Below, one piece after another: positions 1 through 6,639 of a DNA stretch of 12,837 nucleotides. How positions within the stretch are numbered: the first letter of the stretch is position 1; each line of letters starts with the position of its first letter. A model generated the notes under the pieces. The model was not told the DNA's origin and made no database searches. It worked only from the letters and a program-made list of their open reading frames with translations. Position numbers and translations under genes: made by a program. The stretch comes from an uncultured Prevotella sp. (GTDB taxonomy: Bacteria; Bacteroidota; Bacteroidia; Bacteroidales; Bacteroidaceae). The stretch spans positions 1-12,837 of the forward strand of contig CAMTJK010000072.1 of NCBI GenBank assembly GCA_947072805.1. The letters are read 5' to 3'.

Positions 1-116
1 TATTTGAGATGAAAAACGCTCATTTTCGCGTCGTAGGTTTCAAATCGAGGTTTGGATGCCGATTAACACACGTTAAAGTAAACATTTTTCATAAAAGTAA
101 ATAAATGTTATACGTA
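1..116 (+). repeat. Left copy of a ~116 bp inverted repeat
   Basis: Hand alignment with the reverse complement of 12561-12676 gives about 107 of 116 identical positions and no gaps. The stretch at 57-96 is identical in both copies (40 bp). It contains a short dyad, TTAAC-acac-GTTAA, at 63-76. The repeat may continue to the left of the window, so its outer boundary is unknown. It lies in non-coding DNA upstream of the ilvD promoter. It has no ORF of note and no transposon-end hallmark that I can recognise. I read it as a dispersed intergenic repeat, but a recombination or inversion substrate is possible. Confidence 0.85.
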
Positions 117-191
117 TTATATCGCCTGCAGGTTAGGAATGGATAGGTCCTGAATGAGGTAAAAATGCACAAATAAACATCAAAAGTGCAA

Positions 192-231
192 GTTTTAATT
201 ACAGATTAAAACAAAAACAAGGATTTTTGTT
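192..231. other. Two overlapping AT-rich perfect inverted repeats
   Basis: GTTTTAAT (192-199) and ATTAAAAC (205-212) form a perfect 8 bp dyad with a 5 nt loop. AACAAAAA (210-217) and TTTTTGTT (224-231) form a second 8 bp dyad with a 6 nt loop. They share bases 210-212, so the two hairpins could not both form in full. They lie 40-80 bp upstream of the predicted ilvD -33 box, so they are probably outside the ilvD transcript. They could be protein-binding sites, a weak terminator for a gene left of the window, or chance in AT-rich DNA. The rest of 117-270 holds nothing I can identify. Confidence 0.35.
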
Positions 232-270
232 ATAAATTTAAACAAAAGGCGAAAAACGTTAATGAAATAG

Positions 271-301
271 TTGGCTTTTACGGAAAAACGCCGTAACTTT
301 G
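271..301 (+). promoter_or_regulatory. ilvD promoter with an internal palindrome
   Basis: The sequence matches the Bacteroidetes vegetative promoter pattern: TTG at 271-273, a 20 bp spacer, then TAACTTTG at 294-301. Transcription would start a few bases further on, leaving a leader of only about 35 nt before the ilvD ATG at 344, too short for an attenuator. A perfect dyad, TTACGGaaaaacgCCGTAA (278-296), fills the spacer and runs into the -7 box, where a bound regulator would block the polymerase. The TTGGnnTTTACG block at the upstream end is also present in the ilvC promoter at the same distance from its -7 box. Confidence 0.7.
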
Positions 302-343
302 CACGAAATTTTGAAAACAACACATTAATTATATATACGAAAT

Positions 344-2146
344 ATGAAGCATCAGTTGAGAAGTGTCGTGTGTACCGAGGGCCGAAGGATGGCTGGAGCC
401 CGTGCGCTTTGGGTGGCAACCGGCATGAAGCGTGAGCAGTTTGGCAAACCGATTATAGCAGTAGTAAACTCGTTTACCCAATTTGTTCCCGGACATACGC
501 ATCTGCATGAGATAGGACAGATTGTGAAACAGGAGATCGAGTCGATGGGGTGCTATGCCGCCGAATTCAATACGATAGCAATAGACGATGGCATAGCGAT
601 GGGACACGACGGTATGTTGTATTCGTTGCCCTCTCGTGATATTATTGCCGATTCTGTCGAATACATGGTAAATGCCCATAAGGCAGACGCAATGATATGT
701 ATTTCAAACTGCGACAAGGTAACTCCCGGAATGCTCATGGCATCGATGCGTCTGAATATTCCTACCGTTTTCTGTTCAGGAGGTCCGATGGAAGCCGGTC
801 GCTGGCGTGGAGAAAATGCCGACCTGATAACTGCGATGGTTAAGGGCGCCGACGCGTCGGTGAGCGACGAGGATATGAAGGAAATAGAGGGATGTGCCTG
901 TCCCGGATGTGGAAGCTGTTCCGGTATGTTCACAGCCAACTCGATGAACTCTCTTACCGAAGCCATCGGATTGTCGCTGCCCGGAAACGGTACAATCCTG
1001 GCAACCCATAAGAACAGAATACAGCTGTTCCGTGACGCCGCCCGTCAGGTTGTGAAGAATGCCTTTGCATATTATGAGGACGGTGACGAAAGTGTGCTGC
1101 CCCGTTCAATCGCAACAAGACAGGCTTTCCTCAATGCCATGACACTCGACATAGCAATGGGAGGTTCTACAAATACGGTTCTTCATCTTCTTGCCGTGGC
1201 ACAGGAAGCCGGTGCAGATTTCAAGATGAAGGATATTGACGAGCTGAGCCGCAAGGTGCCGTGCTTGTGCAAGCTGGCCCCCAACACGCAGAAATACAGT
1301 GTGCAGGAGTGCGGACGTGCAGGAGGAATACTTGGCATAATGAACGAACTGAACAAGGGCGGACTTATAGACGGCAGCACTGTGCGTGTGGACGGTTGTA
1401 CTCTCGGCGAGCAGCTTAGCAAATATGACATCACGCGTGAAAACGTGGACGCAGAGGCAGAGCGCATATACCAGAGTGCTCCGGGCGGACAATTCTCAAC
1501 CAGAATGGGGTCGCAGGATGCCTGCTGGGGAACGCTCGATACTGACCGCGCGAACGGATGTATACGCGATCTTGAACATGCTTACACCAAGGATGGAGGC
1601 TTGGCTGTACTCTTCGGCAACATAGCACAGGACGGTTGTGTGGTCAAGACTGCCGGCGTTGATGAGAGTATATGGAAATTCAGTGGTCCTGCAAAGGTGT
1701 TCGATTCACAGGAAGCTGCCTGTGAGGGCATTCTTGGCGGAAAGGTGCAGAGCGGAGACTGTGTGGTGATAACGCACGAAGGTCCGAAAGGTGGACCCGG
1801 AATGCAGGAGATGCTCTATCCTACATCTTATATAAAGAGCATGCACCTTGGAAAAGAGTGTGCATTGATAACCGACGGACGTTTCTCCGGCGGAACGAGC
1901 GGACTTAGCATAGGTCACGTATCGCCGGAGGCAGCTGCAGGCGGAAATATAGGAAAGATAAAAGACGGTGATATCATTGAGATTGACATACCTAACCGTT
2001 CTATCAACGTGAAGCTTAGCGACGAAGAGCTGGCAAGCCGTCCGCAGCAGCCGCTGACACGCGACAGAGTGGTATCAAAGGCCTTGCGTGCTTACGCCCA
2101 AAGTGTAAGTTCGGCAGATAAAGGAGGCGTGAGAATCATCGAATAA
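344..2146 (+). CDS. ilvD: Dihydroxy-acid dehydratase
   Basis: This cytoplasmic iron-sulfur enzyme removes water from 2,3-dihydroxyisovalerate and 2,3-dihydroxy-3-methylvalerate, giving the keto acids of valine and isoleucine. The 600-residue protein is full length for the IlvD/Edd family. Visible motifs are SFTQFVPGH (43-51), AIDDGIAMGHDG with the metal-binding acidic pair (79-90), NCDKVTPG with a cluster-ligand type Cys123, CPGCGSCSGMFTANSMN around Cys192, and the C-terminal FSGGTSGLSIGHVSPEA catalytic loop near residue 515. The FVPGH sequence resembles the E. coli-type enzyme rather than forms with a ligand Cys at that point. The ATG at 344 sits about 35 nt below a good promoter, so the start is well supported. 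It is the first gene of the ilv cluster, with a 70 nt gap to ilvB that holds no convincing promoter, terminator or leader ORF. Confidence 0.97.
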   Translation: MKHQLRSVVCTEGRRMAGARALWVATGMKREQFGKPIIAVVNSFTQFVPGHTHLHEIGQIVKQEIESMGCYAAEFNTIAIDDGIAMGHDGMLYSLPSRDIIADSVEYMVNAHKADAMICISNCDKVTPGMLMASMRLNIPTVFCSGGPMEAGRWRGENADLITAMVKGADASVSDEDMKEIEGCACPGCGSCSGMFTANSMNSLTEAIGLSLPGNGTILATHKNRIQLFRDAARQVVKNAFAYYEDGDESVLPRSIATRQAFLNAMTLDIAMGGSTNTVLHLLAVAQEAGADFKMKDIDELSRKVPCLCKLAPNTQKYSVQECGRAGGILGIMNELNKGGLIDGSTVRVDGCTLGEQLSKYDITRENVDAEAERIYQSAPGGQFSTRMGSQDACWGTLDTDRANGCIRDLEHAYTKDGGLAVLFGNIAQDGCVVKTAGVDESIWKFSGPAKVFDSQEAACEGILGGKVQSGDCVVITHEGPKGGPGMQEMLYPTSYIKSMHLGKECALITDGRFSGGTSGLSIGHVSPEAAAGGNIGKIKDGDIIEIDIPNRSINVKLSDEELASRPQQPLTRDRVVSKALRAYAQSVSSADKGGVRIIE

Positions 2147-2216
2147 CAAGAAGAAAAATTTGAGAAAAAGGGATGTTGTATCGTTAATATTTCCCTGATA
2201 AGTAAAAAGATTATAA

Positions 2217-3926
2217 ATGGAAGTTATTTCAGGAGCAGAAGCGCTGATGCGTGCCCTTCAGAATGAGGGCGTCAAGACAATTTTCGGCTATCCGGGTGGC
2301 TCTATAATGCCCGTATTCGATGCTCTATATGATTACACAAGAGGTGAGAGGAAGGCTTTCGATCACATACTTGTGCGTCATGAGCAATCGGCAGCCCATG
2401 CGGCGGAAGGTTATGCAAGAGTTAGTGGTGAGGTGGGCGTGTGTATAGTTACAAGCGGTCCGGGTGCAACAAATACCCTTACCGGTGTGGCAGATGCCAT
2501 GCTCGACTCGACCCCGATAGTTGTTATAGCCGGACAGGTAGGCACTGGCGCCCTTGGAACGGATGCATTTCAGGAGGTAGACCTGGTGGGTGTGGCCCAG
2601 CCTATATCTAAATGGAGCTATCAGATACGTCGCCCCGAAGATGTTGCATGGGCTGTAAGCCGTGCGTTCTACATTGCCCGTACCGGCAGACCCGGACCTG
2701 TGGTTCTCGATTTCCCGAAGAACGCCCAGGTACACACAACGGAATGGAAACCCCAGCATGTTGATTTTGTACGCAGCTACGTGCCTTATCCCAAACCTGA
2801 TGAGACATCGATAGCCGCTGCCGCCGAACTGATAAATGGAGCCGAACGCCCCTTGGCTCTTGTTGGCCAGGGCGTGGAGTTGGGTAATGCCCACAACGAG
2901 CTTATCGAATTTCTCGAGAAAGCCGATATCCCGGCAGCACGTACACTACTCGGACTGTCTGCATTGCCGTCGGATCATCCATTAAACATGGGCATGCTGG
3001 GTATGCACGGAAACTTTGCGCCTAACGTAAAGGAGCAGGAATGCGACGTTCTCATTGCAATAGGAATGAGATTCAGTGACCGAGTTACCGGTCTGCCCGC
3101 AACGTATGCAAAGCAAGCAAAAATCATACACCTCGACATAGATCGCTCGGAGATAGACAAGTGTATAAGAACCGATGTTGCCGTAATAGGCGACTGCAAG
3201 GTTACAATGCCGGCCATAACACGGTTGCTAAAGAAGAACAATCATCGCGAATGGCGTGACAGCTTCAAGGAGTATGACGAGAGGGAGAGAACAACAGTCA
3301 TAGAGCCAGCCATCCACCCTAAGGATGGTGAACTTCTGATGGGTGAGGTTGTGAATGCCGTTGCCGAAGCCACCGGAGGCAATGCTGTTCTGGTGACCGA
3401 TGTGGGACAGAATCAGATGTTCTCATGTCGCTATTTCAAGTATAACAAAAAACGCTCTGTAGTTACCAGTGGCGGTCTTGGCACGATGGGATTTGGACTG
3501 CCGGCAGCCATCGGTGCCACATTCGGTGCTCCCGAACGCACGGTATGTATGTTTTCTGGTGACGGTGGCTTCCAGATGAGCATACATGAGCTTGGAACCA
3601 TCATGGAACAACAGGCTCCTGTCAAGATGATAATGATGAACAATAACTATCTCGGCAATGTGCGTCAGTGGCAGGATATGTTTTTTGAGCATAGAAAGTC
3701 GTTTACGCGCATGATGAATCCGGACTACGGACAGATAGCTACGGCATATCATATTCCTTATTGTGTGGTTACCGAGCGCGGCCAGTTGAAGAAGGCTGTT
3801 GATGATATGCTTTCAACCAAAGGACCTTATCTGCTCGAATGTGCCATAAAGGAAGATGATAATGTGCTTCCTATGACGCCTCCGGGCAAGAGCGTGGACG
3901 AGATGCTGTTGTCGATAGACATCTGA
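2217..3926 (+). CDS. ilvB: Acetolactate synthase, large catalytic subunit
   Basis: This ThDP enzyme condenses two pyruvates to 2-acetolactate, or pyruvate with 2-ketobutyrate to 2-aceto-2-hydroxybutyrate. It is the committed step of branched-chain amino acid synthesis. The 569 residues match the usual length for the family. The N-terminal pyrimidine-binding domain shows FGYPGGSIMPVFDAL and RHEQSAAHAAEGYAR with the ThDP-activating Glu56. The central domain carries the FAD/nucleotide region. The C-terminal domain has the ThDP/Mg motif GDGGFQM (448-454) ending in NNNYLG (475-480). The catalytic subunit is followed by its regulatory partner ilvN, but after an 84 nt gap rather than the usual near-overlap. 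That gap holds a short isoleucine-rich ORF and a hairpin, described separately. No anomaly is seen in the protein. Confidence 0.96.
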   Translation: MEVISGAEALMRALQNEGVKTIFGYPGGSIMPVFDALYDYTRGERKAFDHILVRHEQSAAHAAEGYARVSGEVGVCIVTSGPGATNTLTGVADAMLDSTPIVVIAGQVGTGALGTDAFQEVDLVGVAQPISKWSYQIRRPEDVAWAVSRAFYIARTGRPGPVVLDFPKNAQVHTTEWKPQHVDFVRSYVPYPKPDETSIAAAAELINGAERPLALVGQGVELGNAHNELIEFLEKADIPAARTLLGLSALPSDHPLNMGMLGMHGNFAPNVKEQECDVLIAIGMRFSDRVTGLPATYAKQAKIIHLDIDRSEIDKCIRTDVAVIGDCKVTMPAITRLLKKNNHREWRDSFKEYDERERTTVIEPAIHPKDGELLMGEVVNAVAEATGGNAVLVTDVGQNQMFSCRYFKYNKKRSVVTSGGLGTMGFGLPAAIGATFGAPERTVCMFSGDGGFQMSIHELGTIMEQQAPVKMIMMNNNYLGNVRQWQDMFFEHRKSFTRMMNPDYGQIATAYHIPYCVVTERGQLKKAVDDMLSTKGPYLLECAIKEDDNVLPMTPPGKSVDEMLLSIDI

Positions 3927-3965
3927 TTGGCGCCATTCAGTCAGACGTAATCCTGCATACAAGGC

Positions 3966-3989
3966 ATGATAATCATAATTACGGTGTAG
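3966..3989 (+). CDS. Candidate Ile-rich leader peptide before ilvN (MIIIITV)
   Basis: A seven-codon ORF lies wholly within the 84 nt ilvB-ilvN gap. It reads ATG, then ATA ATC ATA ATT (four consecutive Ile using all three Ile codons), then Thr, Val and TAG. Isoleucine and valine are end products of this pathway and threonine is the isoleucine precursor. It ends 21 nt before the ilvN ATG. Its 3' end overlaps a small hairpin (3983-3997), and CGTAAT at 3946-3951 can pair with ATTACG at 3978-3983 inside it, so a ribosome on the ORF would alter both pairings. I infer a leader peptide whose translation senses charged Ile-tRNA. Chance cannot be excluded for so short an ORF, and there is no direct evidence of translation. 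Confidence 0.5.
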   Translation: MIIIITV

Positions 3990-3997
3990 AGAGCACC
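3983..3997 (+). promoter_or_regulatory. Hairpin between the Ile-rich ORF and ilvN
   Basis: GGTGT (3983-3987) can pair with GCACC (3993-3997), five pairs including one G-U, around a 5 nt loop. It overlaps the end of the short Ile-rich ORF and stops 13 nt before the ilvN ATG. It shares base 3983 with the alternative stem 3946-3951/3978-3983. The following bases are A-rich and not a U-tract, so it is not an intrinsic terminator. It could affect ribosome access to ilvN. It is small and of modest stability. Confidence 0.4.
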
Positions 3998-4010
3998 CCA
4001 AAAAGTATTT

Positions 4011-4559
4011 ATGGAAGATAAGAAATTATATACATTACTGGTATATTCAGAAAATCTGGCAGGTATATTGAACCAGATAACGGCAGTCTTTACACGCAGA
4101 CAGGTGAACATAGAAAGCCTGAACGTGTCGGCGTCAAGCATCGAGGGACTGCACAAATATACAATTACGGCGTGGAGCGATGAAGATCAGATAACGAAGA
4201 TAACGCGCCAGATAGAAAAAAAGATTGATGTCGTGAAAGCTATCTATTATACAGACGAAGAGCTTTTTATCCGCGAGACCGGTCTTTACAAGCTCGCGAC
4301 CGACTCGGTTCTTGGAAATCCGGAAATATCGAGAACCATACGACGTCATGAGGCGACTATCACCGAAGTAAATCCAACTTATGTCATTGTCATGAAAAGT
4401 GGAAAGACTGAAGAAATTCTCAGTCTCTACAAGGCACTTAACGATTTCGGATGTATGCTGCAATACACCCGCTCGGGGCGAATAGCCGTAACGCGCAGCA
4501 AACAGGAGGAAGTAAGCGAATATCTTGAACAGCGAGAAAGAAGCGTAGCCTCAAGATAA
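4011..4559 (+). CDS. ilvN: Acetolactate synthase, small regulatory subunit
   Basis: This subunit binds IlvB, raises its activity and gives feedback inhibition by branched-chain amino acids. The 182-residue protein has an N-terminal ACT domain (about residues 4-78) with the expected pattern YSENLAGILNQITAVFTRRQVNIESL, written here as YSENLAGILNQITAVF then TRRQVNIESL, followed by the C-terminal small-subunit domain (about 80-170). Its length matches the longer IlvN/IlvH type with both domains. The ATG at 4011 puts the ACT domain right at the N-terminus, as is normal. The downstream thioesterase begins 21 nt after the stop and no promoter is seen between them, so the two are probably co-transcribed. 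Expression may be set separately from ilvB by the Ile-rich ORF and hairpin in front of it. Confidence 0.93.
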   Translation: MEDKKLYTLLVYSENLAGILNQITAVFTRRQVNIESLNVSASSIEGLHKYTITAWSDEDQITKITRQIEKKIDVVKAIYYTDEELFIRETGLYKLATDSVLGNPEISRTIRRHEATITEVNPTYVIVMKSGKTEEILSLYKALNDFGCMLQYTRSGRIAVTRSKQEEVSEYLEQRERSVASR

Positions 4560-4580
4560 ATTACAATACAAGTGATTTTG

Positions 4581-5342
4581 ATGGATAAAACTGGAAGATA
4601 TCTTTTCATGGCAGAACCGTTCCATTGCGATTTTTCTCATCGCCTTTTTATGGGACACCTTGGCAATCATCTGCTTAATGCTGCCGATTTCCATTCCACA
4701 GACCGTGGTTTCGGCATGACTTATCTCAATCCGTTACACAAGACATGGGTTTTGTCACGTCTTGCAGTCGAGATGGAGGAAATGCCCTTGCAATATACCA
4801 GGTTTTATGTGGAGACGTGGGTGGAAGGTGCCATGCGTTATTTCACAAACCGCAATTTCCGTATAGTCGGAGAGGATGGGCGAGTGTTTGGCTATGGTCG
4901 CAGCGTATGGGCAATGATTGATACGGAGACACGCCAGCCACAGGATATACTTGCCATCCGCGATGGAGAGATCCGTGAATGGATAGAAACGGAGAAACCA
5001 TGTCTTATAGAAAAGAGTTCACGTGTGAAGATGGGCAGTGACATCCCGCTGGAACGCAGCATTCATACATATTATAATGACGTGGATGTAAACGGACATA
5101 TCAATTCAGTGAAGTATATTGAACATGTGCTTGACCTTTTTTCTCCGGAATGGTATGGCTGCCATCGCCTGAAGAGGTTTGAGATTGCTTATGTGGCAGA
5201 AAGCCATGGTGGTGACATCTTGAACTTCTATAAGGAGCAAATCACCGCAGATGAATATCTCATACGCATAACCAAATCGGAAGCAAAAGGGGCAGACGAT
5301 ATCGAAACTTGCAGATGCAGGCTCGTTTTTGTAGAAAACTGA
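4581..5342 (+). CDS. Acyl-ACP thioesterase (FatA/FatB-like, PF01643)
   Basis: The protein is a double hot-dog thioesterase that would release free fatty acids from acyl carrier protein in the cytoplasm. The N-terminal half begins MAEPFHCDFSHRLFMGHLGNHLL (here split: MAEPFHCDFSH at 10-20, RLFMGHLGNHLL at 21-32) and includes TWVLSRLAVEM. The second half has NDVDVNGHINSVKYIEHVLD at 166-185, which matches the plant FatA/FatB active-site block with Asp, Asn and His in place. I chose the ATG at 4581 (253 residues); a GTG at 4572 would add three residues. It follows ilvN closely and its stop codon directly precedes the ilvC promoter. Acyl-ACP thioesterases sit in this ilv position in other Bacteroides, as I recall. 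A link to branched fatty acids made from ilv keto acids is inference, and the acyl specificity is not readable. Confidence 0.88.
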   Translation: MDKTGRYLFMAEPFHCDFSHRLFMGHLGNHLLNAADFHSTDRGFGMTYLNPLHKTWVLSRLAVEMEEMPLQYTRFYVETWVEGAMRYFTNRNFRIVGEDGRVFGYGRSVWAMIDTETRQPQDILAIRDGEIREWIETEKPCLIEKSSRVKMGSDIPLERSIHTYYNDVDVNGHINSVKYIEHVLDLFSPEWYGCHRLKRFEIAYVAESHGGDILNFYKEQITADEYLIRITKSEAKGADDIETCRCRLVFVEN

Positions 5343-5349
5343 AAGTTAA

Positions 5350-5381
5350 TTTGGTGTTTACGCATTAATTTTATACTTTTG
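5350..5381 (+). promoter_or_regulatory. ilvC promoter
   Basis: TTTG at 5350-5353, a 20 bp spacer and TACTTTTG at 5374-5381 fit the Bacteroidetes consensus very well. It begins eight bases after the thioesterase stop codon. The predicted start point near 5388 gives ilvC an untranslated leader of about 160 nt, unusually long beside the ~35 nt of ilvD. TTGGnnTTTACG here (5351-5362) repeats that of the ilvD promoter at the same distance from the -7 box. No terminator lies upstream, so ilvC may also be read from the ilvD transcript. Confidence 0.75.
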
Positions 5382-5423
5382 CAAACCAATACAGGCAGAA
5401 AGACATGTCAGCGATATGTGAGC

Positions 5424-5492
5424 ATGATTTTGTGCGGTATAGCAATAGGAGTACAGGCTGTTTGTATTGTAGCAGTTATTTATATAATATAA
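5424..5492 (+). CDS. Candidate branched-chain leader peptide of ilvC (22 aa)
   Basis: This short ORF lies in the ilvC leader, starting about 36 nt after the predicted transcription start. It opens MILCGIAIGV and closes IVAVIYII before TAA. Of 22 residues, seven are Ile (2, 6, 8, 15, 19, 21, 22), four Val and one Leu, so more than half are products of the pathway ilvC belongs to. Most Ile codons are ATA (5 of 7). Its stop is 20 nt before a hairpin at 5513-5532, and its codons 3-5 contain a sequence complementary to that hairpin's right arm. This is what a regulatory leader peptide sensing aminoacyl-tRNA supply should look like. A small hydrophobic membrane peptide is the main alternative. Translation is unproven. 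Confidence 0.6.
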   Translation: MILCGIAIGVQAVCIVAVIYII

Positions 5493-5512
5493 GAGAATAA
5501 ACTTAACAACCC

Positions 5513-5532
5513 GCGGTTTCAGAATGAGCCGC
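5513..5532 (+). promoter_or_regulatory. Hairpin upstream of ilvC start with competing upstream pairing
   Basis: GCGGTT/TCA (5513-5520) folds onto TGAGCCGC (5525-5532): four G-C pairs, a G-U and an A-U, one bulged U, two more pairs and a GAA loop. The right arm, as CCGCACA (5529-5535), can instead pair with TGTGCGG (5431-5437) inside the leader ORF; the two structures exclude each other. The hairpin ends 19 nt before the ilvC ATG and is followed by an A-rich run, not U residues, so it is not an intrinsic terminator. Translational control, or control of Rho access, fits better (inference). Confidence 0.5.
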
Positions 5533-5551
5533 ACATAAAAACAAAAACAAT

Positions 5552-6601
5552 ATGGCAGAAATGAATTTTGGTGGCGTTATAGAAACAGTTGTCACCAACA
5601 AAGAATTTTCATTGGAGAAAGCTCGTGAAGTATTGAAGAATGAGACAATCGCCGTAATCGGTTACGGTATCCAGGGTCCCGGTCAGGCTTGCAACCTCCG
5701 TGACAACGGTTTCAACGTTATTGTGGGTCAGCGTCCCGGAAAGACTTACGATAAGGCTGTAGCTGACGGATGGGTGCCCGGCAAAACATTGTTCTCTATT
5801 GAAGAGGCTGCTCAGAAAGGTACCATTATCTGTATGCTTCTTTCTGATGCAGGTCAGATTCAGGTATGGCCGACAATCAAGCCTTATCTTACTGCAGGCA
5901 AAACATTATATTATTCACACGGATTCGCCATCAACTGGAGCGACCGTACGGGTGTAGTACCACCGAGTGACATTGACGTTATTCTCGTTGCACCCAAGGG
6001 CTCGGGTACGTCACTTCGCACAATGTTCCTTGAGGGACGCGGACTTAACTGCTCTTATGCTGTATATCAGGATGCAACAGGCAAGGCAGAAGAGAAGACC
6101 ATCGCTTTCGGCATAGGAATTGGTGCAGGTTATCTGTTCAAGACTACGTTCCAGCGTGAAGCAACAAGTGACCTTACCGGTGAACGCGGTTCACTGATGG
6201 GTGCTATCGAGGGACTGCTTGAAGCACAGTATGAGGTGCTCCGTGAAAATGGTCACTCACCTTCGGAGGCTTTCAACGAGACCGTTGAGGAACTTACACA
6301 AAGTCTTATGCCGCTGTTTGCACAGAAAGGTATGGACTGGATGTATGCAAACTGCTCCACGACAGCACAGCGCGGTGCTTTGGACTGGGCACCACGTTTC
6401 CGTGATGCAATCAAACCTGTTATGCAGTGGCTCTACTATTCGGTAAAGACAGGTAATGAGGCTCAAATTTCCATCGACAGCAACTCGAAGCCCGATTATC
6501 GTGTAAACCTTGAGAAAGAACTCGAGGCAATGCGAAATCTGGAAATGTGGCGTGCCGCAGAGACTGTTCGTCAGTTGCGTCCGGAAAACAATGCAGAATA
6601 A
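5552..6601 (+). CDS. ilvC: Ketol-acid reductoisomerase (class I)
   Basis: The enzyme isomerises and reduces 2-acetolactate or 2-aceto-2-hydroxybutyrate to the dihydroxy acids used by IlvD, using NAD(P)H and Mg. The 349-residue length fits class I, a little long. The Rossmann fold shows GYGIQGPG (37-44), and VGQRPGKTYDKA (58-69) is the cofactor-specificity loop. His123 in YYSHGFAI is the conserved active-site type. The knotted domain has Asp207 and Glu211, then Glu243 and Glu247, with the same spacing as the metal and substrate ligands of class I enzymes. The ATG at 5552 is preceded by an A-rich run typical of Bacteroidetes. It is the last gene before a strong terminator, and has its own promoter and a long leader with a candidate leader peptide. 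Confidence 0.96.
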   Translation: MAEMNFGGVIETVVTNKEFSLEKAREVLKNETIAVIGYGIQGPGQACNLRDNGFNVIVGQRPGKTYDKAVADGWVPGKTLFSIEEAAQKGTIICMLLSDAGQIQVWPTIKPYLTAGKTLYYSHGFAINWSDRTGVVPPSDIDVILVAPKGSGTSLRTMFLEGRGLNCSYAVYQDATGKAEEKTIAFGIGIGAGYLFKTTFQREATSDLTGERGSLMGAIEGLLEAQYEVLRENGHSPSEAFNETVEELTQSLMPLFAQKGMDWMYANCSTTAQRGALDWAPRFRDAIKPVMQWLYYSVKTGNEAQISIDSNSKPDYRVNLEKELEAMRNLEMWRAAETVRQLRPENNAE

Positions 6602-6639
6602 AGTCTGATTTCTATTTATCAGGATTCATAAAAAACAGT

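Noticed and set aside
105..146. Short ORF MLYVLYRLQVRNG upstream of ilvD
   Set aside because: It starts inside the dispersed repeat, lies upstream of the predicted promoter, and its Leu/Val content is ordinary.
2174..2188. Four-codon ORF (MLYR) in the ilvD-ilvB gap
   Set aside because: Too short and without Ile/Val enrichment; no convincing hairpin nearby.
5405..5500. A 31-codon ORF in the ilvC leader in another frame (starts MSAICEHD)
   Set aside because: It overlaps the Ile/Val-rich ORF but shows no amino acid bias related to the pathway (few Ile/Val/Leu), so it is a poorer leader-peptide candidate.
5513..5545. Hairpin before ilvC considered as an intrinsic terminator
   Set aside because: It is followed by an A-rich run, not a U-tract, so it does not meet the criterion on the plus strand.
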